Part shown: in pieces, positions 5,559-10,545 of the stretch | How positions within the stretch are numbered: position 1 is the stretch's first letter | Layout: each line of letters opens with the position of its first letter | NCBI GenBank assembly: GCA_937874815.1 | Contig: CALNBW010000255.1 | Coordinates: 1 to 10,545, forward strand | From: an uncultured Bacillota bacterium | GTDB taxonomy: Bacteria > Bacillota > UBA994 > UBA5500 | DNA: 10,545 nt | Direction: 5' to 3' | Program-made: the position numbers and the translations under genes | The notes under the pieces: model-generated | The model's input: the letters and a program-made list of their open reading frames with translations, nothing else | The model's database searches: none | What the model was told of the DNA's origin: nothing

Positions 5559-5620
5559 CACAAAAACAGGGCGACGCTACAGAAATTAGTCGCCCTGTTT
5601 TGCGTGTAAACGGTTATGCA
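5559..5620 (-). terminator. Repeated bidirectional terminator hairpin, copy 1 (end of mrp)
   Basis: A perfect 13-bp stem, AAAACAGGGCGAC (5563-5575) with GTCGCCCTGTTTT (5589-5601), encloses a 13-base loop. On the minus strand the stem is followed by a run of five T, so it would stop mrp transcription; on the plus strand four T precede GCG. The hairpin and its right flank (GCGTGTAAACGGTTATG) recur at 7668-7730, so this is a repeated intergenic unit. Confidence 0.8.
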
Positions 5621-5660
5621 ACCCGGCCGTCACAGCCCTTTTCTTGGCCCAGGCATAATG

Positions 5661-6497
5661 TCACATTTGTTCGTTTTCTGTAAGCTTGATGATATTGTCG
5701 AGCCAGTTCCCAGCGAACGATTCAATCGTGCCCGAGTCACAGGCAGCAGCCAGTTTCGGATCGATAGGGAGCTTGGCTATGGTGCTTATTCCGAACTTCT
5801 CAGCGATAGCGTCAATATGGCTCTCGCCAAACACATAGTACTCCTTACCGCAATCGGGGCAGGTTACATAGCTCATGTTCTCAACCAAGCCAAGCACTGG
5901 GATCTGCATCATCTGGGCCATATTAATCGCCTTCTCTACAATCATGCCTACCAGTTCCTGAGGGGAGGCGACAATGATGAGGCCGTCAACCGGGATAGAT
6001 TGAAATACAGTTAGCGGCACGTCGCCCGTGCCGGGGGGCATGTCTATGAACATAAAATCCACATCACCCCATATCACGTCTGTCCAGAACTGCTTTACTG
6101 CCCCAGCGATAATTGGTCCGCGCCAAATAACTGGATCGGTTTCGTTGTCCGTAAGCAGGTTCAAAGACATTACGGAGATGCCGGTTTTTGTCTCCACGGG
6201 GTATAGCCCTAGCTCGCTGCCAGAAGCTTTTTCATGAAGCCCGAAGGACTTAGGTATAGAAGGTCCTGTAATGTCGGCATCGAGTATGGCGGTTCGATAA
6301 CCGTCCCGCCTGGCGAGTACCGCCAACATAGAGGTGACAAGAGATTTTCCGACACCGCCCTTGCCGCTGACAACACCGATAACCTTTTTGATGTTAGACA
6401 GCTCATGAGGTTTTTCCCTGAAATCTATCCGTTCCTGCGTTCTTTCTGAACAATTGCTTGCGCAGGAGGAGCAGTTATGCGTGCATTCTTCGCTCAT
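5661..6497 (-). CDS. mrp: Mrp/NBP35-family iron-sulfur cluster carrier ATPase
   Basis: A 278-residue cytoplasmic P-loop ATPase of the Mrp/ApbC/NBP35 family, which binds and passes on 4Fe-4S clusters to target enzymes. Seen in order: an N-terminal cysteine cluster, CTHNCSSCASNC (residues 5-16), as in clostridial Mrp proteins; the deviant Walker A SGKGGVGKS (44-52); the ILDADITGPSIPK strand; FIDMPPGTGDVPLT; and the cluster-bridging CPDC (213-216). I chose the ATG at 6497 because GGAG lies eight bases upstream and the cysteine motif starts right after it; the frame is open for 25 more codons to 6572, with no family features. A consensus promoter lies at 6605-6633 and a hairpin terminator follows the stop. 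Confidence 0.92.
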   Translation of the reverse strand: MSEECTHNCSSCASNCSERTQERIDFREKPHELSNIKKVIGVVSGKGGVGKSLVTSMLAVLARRDGYRTAILDADITGPSIPKSFGLHEKASGSELGLYPVETKTGISVMSLNLLTDNETDPVIWRGPIIAGAVKQFWTDVIWGDVDFMFIDMPPGTGDVPLTVFQSIPVDGLIIVASPQELVGMIVEKAINMAQMMQIPVLGLVENMSYVTCPDCGKEYYVFGESHIDAIAEKFGISTIAKLPIDPKLAAACDSGTIESFAGNWLDNIIKLTENEQM

Positions 6498-6595
6498 TTT
6501 TTCATCTCCAGAATGATTTCTTCTATGGTAATGGCTGCATCCGCAGCTGGAGTTTTCTCCACTCCATTGCACCTGTAATCGGCACAGGCCCTTAG
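6494..6595 (-). other. Mrp leader with a coupled open frame and two small hairpins
   Basis: Between the promoter at 6605-6633 and mrp, a minus-strand frame reads ACADYRCNGVEKTPAADAAI, then TIEEIILEMKK, ending in TGA that overlaps the mrp ATG (ATGA). It has no good start codon, so it is either the tail of a deleted upstream gene or a chance frame. The same stretch can form two adjacent stem-loops: TGGAGT/ACTCCA around GGAGAAA, and GCTGC/GCAGC around GGAT. No known riboswitch is recognised. Confidence 0.3.
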
Positions 6596-6604
6596 CTATG
6601 TCGA

Positions 6605-6633
6605 AGCATACAGCAGTTGTTGGCGTATGTCAA
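6605..6633 (-). promoter_or_regulatory. Sigma-70-type promoter for mrp
   Basis: On the minus strand: perfect TTGACA (6628-6633), a 17-base spacer, then TATGCT (6605-6610). The predicted transcript start is near 6598, giving a leader of about 100 bases before the mrp ATG. Confidence 0.65.
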
Positions 6634-6665
6634 TAATTTGCAGCTACTCAGCTAGCAGTGCCCCG

Positions 6666-6695
6666 CAGACAGACCATGAGGCGGTGGCATATAAT
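6666..6695 (+). promoter_or_regulatory. Candidate promoter for the TIM-barrel gene
   Basis: CAGACA (6666-6671), an 18-base spacer, then a perfect TATAAT (6690-6695). The -35 box matches four of six consensus positions. It is divergent from the mrp promoter, 33 bases away, so the two could share regulation. Confidence 0.45.
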
Positions 6696-6763
6696 ACTAA
6701 TTAGCAAAAGGCAGCAGAAACTGTTAGGCTTCAATCAGGATGAAGTATAAAGGGGAGAAAGCT

Positions 6764-7663
6764 ATGCAGGATAGACTCTATTTAAACACTCATGATCCTA
6801 ATGCGGCGGCAGTTGCAAAGAAACTCGGGTTCGGTATTGAGCTGGATGACTATCTGTACTTTAACAATACTATAGACTCAGACGAAGGTAAGATTCTGTT
6901 TGACCGATGCAGCGGATTGACTCAGGGATGTGAAAAGCTATTTTTTCATGGAATTATCTTAGGGACCGATTTAAAGATGCTTGCAAAGGCATCTACCTCA
7001 GATATTATGGCATTATGCAACCAGTCTTTTACCACTGCAGGGGCTTTGGGTATAAACCACATTGTGTATCACTCAGATTATATTCCTGGGCATAGTAACA
7101 GGCGGGAATGGATTCGCCGCTCTGTGGCTCTATGGCAAGAATTTATGTCAGACAAGCCGGGGGATCTACGCATCTATATAGAGAACTTTGTGGACAATGA
7201 CCCTGATATAATGGCAGAGCTATGTGAAAAGATTAATGATAAACGGGTAATGCTTTGTTTGGATACAGGTCATGCCTGTTCTAATTCAAACGTGGATGTT
7301 GTTGATTGGGTAAACACCCTTGGTAGCTTTATCGGGCATGTACATATACATAACAATGATGGAAATTGGGACTATCATTGGCCGCTTGGCAAGGGAATTC
7401 TGGACATGGAGCAAATCCTTCATGTTCTTGAGTCCAAGGTACCGAGTACAACTTATACGATCGAAGCCGATTATTCCCTATCATTGCAGTGGCTTGCAGC
7501 CCATGGATTCCTAGTAGAGCATGATTATTGTAATGAAGCGCTCAGCGGCAAGCTGGAACTTTATCGTCTGCTTGACGAAGGGAGAGCGGCTGTCAGAGCG
7601 GGTAAGCAGCGTCCGCTTCAAGAAGCCATGAAGGATGTCAAACAGGGCATCAGAATTACATAG
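6764..7663 (+). CDS. Xylose-isomerase-like TIM-barrel protein with a Phd/YefM-antitoxin-like C-terminal tail
   Basis: Residues 1 to about 250 form an AP-endonuclease-2 / sugar-phosphate isomerase-epimerase type TIM barrel. Candidate metal and catalytic residues lie on successive strands: H62 (FFHG), H103 (VYHSD), E140 (IYIENF), D167 and H170 (LCLDTGHA), H192-H196 (GHVHIH), H205 and E234 (YTIEAD). Such proteins usually isomerise sugars or cut DNA at abasic sites; the substrate is unknown. Barrels of this type normally end after a phrase like LQWLAAHGF, but here 49 residues follow: HDYCNEALSGKLELYRLLDE, then GRAAVRAGKQRPLQEAMKD. That resembles the toxin-binding tail of Phd/YefM antitoxins, so a gene fusion is inferred. 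I chose the ATG at 6764 for AGGGGAG six bases upstream, over the ATG at 6740. A terminator hairpin follows at once, with no toxin gene. Confidence 0.8.
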   Translation: MQDRLYLNTHDPNAAAVAKKLGFGIELDDYLYFNNTIDSDEGKILFDRCSGLTQGCEKLFFHGIILGTDLKMLAKASTSDIMALCNQSFTTAGALGINHIVYHSDYIPGHSNRREWIRRSVALWQEFMSDKPGDLRIYIENFVDNDPDIMAELCEKINDKRVMLCLDTGHACSNSNVDVVDWVNTLGSFIGHVHIHNNDGNWDYHWPLGKGILDMEQILHVLESKVPSTTYTIEADYSLSLQWLAAHGFLVEHDYCNEALSGKLELYRLLDEGRAAVRAGKQRPLQEAMKDVKQGIRIT

Positions 7664-7667
7664 TCAG

Positions 7668-7730
7668 CACAAAAACAGGGCGATGCCACAGAAGGCAGTC
7701 GCCCTGTTTTGCGTGCAAACGGCTATGGCA
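7668..7730 (+). terminator. Repeated terminator hairpin, copy 2 (end of TIM-barrel gene)
   Basis: AAAACAGGGCGAT (7672-7684) pairs with GTCGCCCTGTTTT (7698-7710), one G-T pair, around a 13-base loop, ending in four T. It starts five bases after the TIM-barrel stop codon. About 54 of 62 positions match copy 1 at 5559, with loop changes that leave the stem intact. Confidence 0.8.
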
Positions 7731-7767
7731 GCTGGGATAGGCGTGGGGCATAATATTTGTGTAGTGT

Positions 7768-7793
7768 TGTAACGAAACACGAATACGGCAGTC
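7768..7793 (+). promoter_or_regulatory. ECF-type promoter, probably autoregulatory
   Basis: TGTAAC (7768-7773), a 16-base spacer, then AGTC (7790-7793). The -35 box has the AAC core typical of extracytoplasmic-function sigma factors, and the -10 box is one base from CGTC. It lies directly upstream of the ECF sigma gene, as expected for autoregulation. The predicted transcript start near 7800 leaves just enough room for the ribosome binding site of the GTG start at 7818. Confidence 0.5.
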
Positions 7794-7817
7794 TTATATA
7801 TGAAAGGCGGTGAAAAC

Positions 7818-8294
7818 GTGGCGGATTTTGAAGAAATATACTCCGCATATTTTAAAGATGTATACAGATATGTGCTCTGCCTTTCCAAAAATGAAAGCGT
7901 TGCGGAGGAGATCACACAAGAGACCTTTTTTAAGGCCCTGAAAAGCATCAATGGCTTTAAAGGGGACTGCAAAATTAGTGTCTGGCTATGCCAAATAGCA
8001 AAAAACACGTATTTCTCGTACCTGAAGAAACAGCAATACGTGTCCGATGGTGTTGATGGCGCGGCCACTGTTCTTGCTGACGATTTCGAGCAGAGAATAA
8101 TCGCCGATGAAAGTGCCCGTGAAATCTATAAGCTGATCTACGATCTGGATGAGCCCTATAAAGAAGTATTCATGCTTCGCTTCTTCGGAGGCCTGTCGTT
8201 TCGTAGAATCTCCGAGCTGTTTGGAAAAACGGAGAGCTGGGCCAGGGTCACTTATCATAGGGCGAGAGCAAAACTGAGGGAGGCTTTGTTATGA
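7818..8294 (+). CDS. ECF RNA polymerase sigma factor
   Basis: A 158-residue group 4 sigma factor with only regions 2 and 4. Region 2 runs from DFEEIYSAYFKDVYRYV through VAEEITQETFFKALKSI (residues 3-44) to VWLCQIAKNTYFSYLKK, which contacts the -10 DNA. Region 4 is LDEPYKEVFMLRFFGGLSF and WARVTYHRARAKLREAL, with the helix-turn-helix that reads the -35 box. I chose the GTG at 7818 because AAGGCGGTGA lies about five bases upstream and MADFEEIY is the usual family start; the ATG at 7800 has no ribosome binding site and coincides with the predicted transcript start. Its last codons overlap the anti-sigma ATG (ATGA), so the two are translationally coupled. The activating signal is unknown. Confidence 0.88.
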   Translation: MADFEEIYSAYFKDVYRYVLCLSKNESVAEEITQETFFKALKSINGFKGDCKISVWLCQIAKNTYFSYLKKQQYVSDGVDGAATVLADDFEQRIIADESAREIYKLIYDLDEPYKEVFMLRFFGGLSFRRISELFGKTESWARVTYHRARAKLREALL

Positions 8295-8728
8295 AATTAT
8301 CATGTGAAGTGATTAAGGACTTGTTGCCCCTATATTACGATCAGGTTTGCAGTGAAGAAAGCGGTTCGTTGGTTGAGGAACATTTGGTTCAATGCCCTCA
8401 ATGTACGCTAGAGTTGCAGAAGCTCGAACTGGATTTGGAAGAGCCATCAGTATCAAAGGGGGAGGTAAATGCAATGAAACGCATTTCTGTTGCCTGGAAA
8501 AAGGATAAATGGGTCTCATTCACCAGAGGTTCTATGTTTGTTTCTGCGTTAGCAGCCATGATTTGCTTTATCTCCTACCATATTATCGGGGCAGAGGTTT
8601 TGCCCGATGGAACCTTGGCTGAGCCGTTTGCACTGCTACCGATCGGCTACCTGTTTGTCTTGCTGTTTGTGTTTTTCCTGATCTGCAATTTCGTGTTGCT
8701 AAGGAAGCGCAAAATCGGTACCAAGTGA
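8291..8728 (+). CDS. Membrane anti-sigma factor with zinc-finger (ZAS) domain
   Basis: A 145-residue partner of the sigma factor encoded just upstream. The N-terminal cytoplasmic part carries C5 and the H31-x3-C35-x2-C38 motif (HLVQCPQC) of the anti-sigma zinc-binding fold, which would hold the sigma factor inactive. Two hydrophobic segments follow, at about residues 80-99 (SMFVSALAAMICFISYHII) and 114-137 (LLPIGYLFVLLFVFFLICNF), so the protein is anchored in the membrane by a hairpin with a short outside loop (EVLPDGTLAEPF). The C-terminus is the basic RKRKIGTK. The ATG overlaps the sigma stop codon (ATGA). With so little outside the membrane, the signal may be sensed in the bilayer or by another protein; that is inference. 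Confidence 0.85.
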   Translation: MKLSCEVIKDLLPLYYDQVCSEESGSLVEEHLVQCPQCTLELQKLELDLEEPSVSKGEVNAMKRISVAWKKDKWVSFTRGSMFVSALAAMICFISYHIIGAEVLPDGTLAEPFALLPIGYLFVLLFVFFLICNFVLLRKRKIGTK

Positions 8729-8743
8729 ATAGATAGAGTGGGA

Positions 8744-9586
8744 TTATAGCTCGACGCATCCAGTCCTGAAGGCCTCCATCATCTCGCTTGTTAGGCTCAG
8801 GTTCATCTCCGCGGGCGGAATATCTTCTCTATCCACCCATACCGCTAAGGCCAGTTCGTCTTCTTGAATAGTGACAGTGTCGTCGCCGTCAAGTTCAGCA
8901 AAAAAGCCGACCAGCAGCGTATCAGTAAACGGCCAGGGCTGGCTCTTGTAGAACTTAAGGTTTTTTACTTTGAGCCCAACCTCCTCTTGCACTTCTCTAC
9001 AAACGGTCTGTTCCAGGCTCTCGCCGATTTCAGCAAAGCCGGCCACAAGAGCATATCGGGCATAGGCTCGCCCGGCATACTTGGTCAAAAGCAGACGGTT
9101 GCCAGCGTGAACGGCGACTATCACGCAGGGGGAGATGGTGGGGTAGGCCCTGAAGCCACAGGATTCGCAATGGAGCATTCGCTCTACCTCTGAGTGTTGT
9201 AGCGGCTTGCTGCACTTGCTGCAGAAACGATGATTTTCATACCAGCGGTTTAACTGCCACCCAACCACGCCCGCAAAGGCGCGCCAATATTTTGGCTCGG
9301 TCCTAAAGCTGTTGGTGCTTACGTAGCTCCAACCGTCTTTGGGGCCGACTTCTTTTCCTTCTACCAAGAAGTAGTTAATATCGTCTATACTGAAAAGGAA
9401 CTGAGCCTTATCTGCCAGCCGAGGATACTCTGGTTCAAAATCGGCAAATGACGGATACCAAAGTTTCTCCTTGTCTGCCCTGACCAGCACTGTATCAGCT
9501 TGGTAGGCCAGAAACAGGTCCTGGGGCCCTGCTTTTATGTTCTGGAATTGGTTGTTAAATGCTCTTGGTGCTATGTCTTGAATCAT
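8744..9586 (-). CDS. nudC: NADH pyrophosphatase / NAD-RNA decapping Nudix hydrolase
   Basis: A full-length 280-residue NudC-type enzyme, which cleaves NADH to NMNH and AMP and in other bacteria also removes NAD caps from RNA. The N-terminal domain is followed by a zinc ribbon with C122/C125 (FCSKC) and C140/C143 (HCESC). The Nudix box starts at G183 (GFAEIGESLEQTVCREVQEE plus VGL) with E189, R197, E198, E201 and E202 in place. The family-specific SQPWPF motif is at 215-220. It starts at the ATG at 9586, with GAAGGAG seven bases upstream. An extended -10 promoter lies at 9640-9648. It converges with the anti-sigma gene, leaving 15 bases between stops and no visible terminator there. It shares the upstream region with the divergent dehydratase gene. 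Confidence 0.94.
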   Translation of the reverse strand: MIQDIAPRAFNNQFQNIKAGPQDLFLAYQADTVLVRADKEKLWYPSFADFEPEYPRLADKAQFLFSIDDINYFLVEGKEVGPKDGWSYVSTNSFRTEPKYWRAFAGVVGWQLNRWYENHRFCSKCSKPLQHSEVERMLHCESCGFRAYPTISPCVIVAVHAGNRLLLTKYAGRAYARYALVAGFAEIGESLEQTVCREVQEEVGLKVKNLKFYKSQPWPFTDTLLVGFFAELDGDDTVTIQEDELALAVWVDREDIPPAEMNLSLTSEMMEAFRTGCVEL

Positions 9587-9639
9587 TTTGTATCTCCTTC
9601 GCCGCTGTAATAAGAAACTCTTTGTTAATTATGTAAAGT

Positions 9640-9648
9640 ATTATACCA
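9640..9648 (-). promoter_or_regulatory. Extended -10 promoter of nudC
   Basis: On the minus strand TGGTATAAT gives a perfect TATAAT with the TGn extension. The -35 position (about 9663-9668) reads CCACGC, far from consensus, as is common with extended -10 promoters. It falls inside a 17-bp palindrome. Confidence 0.55.
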
Positions 9649-9661
9649 TAGTAGTAATAAG

Positions 9662-9678
9662 AGCGTGGCCGCCACGCT
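9662..9678. promoter_or_regulatory. 17-bp palindrome over the nudC -35 region, candidate operator
   Basis: AGCGTGGCCGCCACGCT is a perfect inverted repeat with eight-base arms around one central C. No T-run follows on either side, so it is not a typical terminator. It covers the -35 region of nudC and lies 42 bases before the dehydratase ATG, a good place for a dimeric repressor between divergent genes. The protein is unknown; an RNA hairpin is the alternative. Confidence 0.45.
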
Positions 9679-9720
9679 GCCCAATCTAACCCGAAATTCT
9701 AGTTCCAGGAGGTTGAAATT

Positions 9721-10530
9721 ATGGTTACACTTGCATCAATACATGACGCCGAGAAACGGATTTCTCCCTATATCCATAAGACTCCACTGCTTCGTTTGCA
9801 TGCCCTGGATGCCTATTTGGGTTGTCAAGTGTATGCCAAAATGGAATCCCTGCAACGGACCCATTCATTTAAGGTCCGAGGTGCACTTAATGCCTTAATG
9901 ACCCTGTCAGAAGATGCGTTGAAAAAAGGAATCATAACCGCTTCGTCTGGAAACCATGGAAAAGCTATAGCCTATGCGGCAAAACAACTAGGCACTAGGG
10001 CTTATGTTGTAGTTCCCGAGAATGCGCCGAAAATCAAAGTTGAAGGCATTGAGTCTTACGGCGCCGAGATTATCTACAGTGTTCCCGCCGAAAGATTTAG
10101 CGTGGCTAAGCAACTAAGTGAGGAAAACCATTGGAGTTTTGTTTCTCCGTTTGATGATAATGCAATCATGGCCGGCCAAGGTACTGCAGGCTTAGAGATA
10201 TTGGAGCAACTACCCGACGTGGAATATGTGATTGTGCCAATTGGCGGAGGCGGACTAATTGGTGGGTTATCTACTGCAGTCAAAGAGACTAGCCCACAGG
10301 TAAAAATCATTGGCGCTGAACCTACAGCAGTTGCCCGCTATAGCAGGAGCTTGGCGGCAGGCCATCCTGTTTCCTTGCCTCCAGAATCAAAGTCAGTAGC
10401 TGATGGATTGCAGACATTAGAGCCAGGCGAGCTGAATTACCCTGTGGTCGAGAAGTATGTTGATAAGATTGTCACTGTGGATGAAGAAAATATCCTGCGG
10501 GGAACCAAACTGTTTTTGCCCACAGGGTAA
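9721..10530 (+). CDS. Threonine/serine dehydratase (PLP fold type II), 3' end lost at contig fold-back
   Basis: A PLP enzyme of the IlvA/TdcB family, which turns threonine into 2-oxobutyrate and ammonia (or serine into pyruvate). Seen are the Schiff-base lysine K51 in HSFKVRGAL, the substrate loop SSGNHGKA at 75-82, and the phosphate-binding GGGGLIGG at 175-182. AGGAGGT lies seven bases before the ATG. The frame ends after 269 residues at TAA 10528-10530, but that stop lies inside the inverted copy of 10422-10447 that closes the window. The last residues (PTG) and the stop are therefore not the gene's own. The family usually has about 320 residues, or about 400 with a C-terminal ACT domain, so whether this is the catabolic or the regulated form cannot be told. 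Serine racemase-like enzymes are a related alternative. Confidence 0.88.
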   Translation: MVTLASIHDAEKRISPYIHKTPLLRLHALDAYLGCQVYAKMESLQRTHSFKVRGALNALMTLSEDALKKGIITASSGNHGKAIAYAAKQLGTRAYVVVPENAPKIKVEGIESYGAEIIYSVPAERFSVAKQLSEENHWSFVSPFDDNAIMAGQGTAGLEILEQLPDVEYVIVPIGGGGLIGGLSTAVKETSPQVKIIGAEPTAVARYSRSLAAGHPVSLPPESKSVADGLQTLEPGELNYPVVEKYVDKIVTVDEENILRGTKLFLPTG

Positions 10531-10545
10531 TTCAGCTCGCCTGGC
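10422..10545. repeat. Perfect 26-bp inverted repeat ending the window (fold-back)
   Basis: Bases 10422-10447 and 10520-10545 are exact reverse complements over 26 positions, with 72 bases between. The right arm runs to the very last base of the window and cuts the dehydratase gene. The simplest reading is a chimeric fold-back or an assembly-graph artefact at a contig end; a real inversion breakpoint is less likely. Confidence 0.9.

Noticed and set aside
6209..6449. Other frames over mrp read as genes
   Set aside because: They are antisense or shifted readings of mrp, without ribosome binding sites or family motifs.

Overview
This is a mid-GC window from a bacterium, most likely a member of the Bacillota (Clostridia or Negativicutes type). 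The grounds are strong AGGAGG-type ribosome binding sites, a clostridial-style Mrp with an N-terminal cysteine cluster, a short ECF sigma/zinc-finger anti-sigma pair, and intergenic repeats of the GGGGACGGTTCT kind. The lineage is an inference. Both ends cut through genes. The right end finishes inside a perfect 26-bp inverted repeat, so the window is probably a whole contig with a fold-back end.

The left half (1 to about 5500) is an accessory, defence-like region that looks like a gene graveyard. It holds the 3' end of mcrC, whose stop overlaps the start of a truncated macrodomain gene; two 33-bp tandem repeats; an intact P-loop kinase; a nucleotidyltransferase remnant with an in-frame amber codon; the 5' half of an IS3-family transposase; a second, shikimate-kinase-like P-loop protein; a 5'-truncated HNH endonuclease; two GNAT acetyltransferase pseudogenes with internal deletions; an intact Sel1-repeat protein; and an intact metallophosphoesterase. 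A 58-bp sequence occurs twice (1724 and 3616). Several short coding remnants cannot be assigned.

The right half (5500 to the end) looks like ordinary chromosome. It holds mrp on the minus strand, a divergent TIM-barrel sugar-isomerase-like gene whose C-terminus looks like the tail of a Phd/YefM-type antitoxin, an ECF sigma factor with an overlapping membrane anti-sigma gene, nudC on the minus strand, and a divergent threonine/serine dehydratase gene cut by the contig end. The mrp/TIM-barrel pair is bracketed by two copies of a repeated terminator hairpin.

I found no convincing complete new system. The best leads are the TIM-barrel/antitoxin fusion, the mcrC-macrodomain coupling, the REP-like unit sitting at gene breakpoints, the set of small-molecule-modifying enzymes (kinases, nucleotidyltransferase, acetyltransferases) collected and decaying in one island, and the palindrome over the -35 region of nudC.
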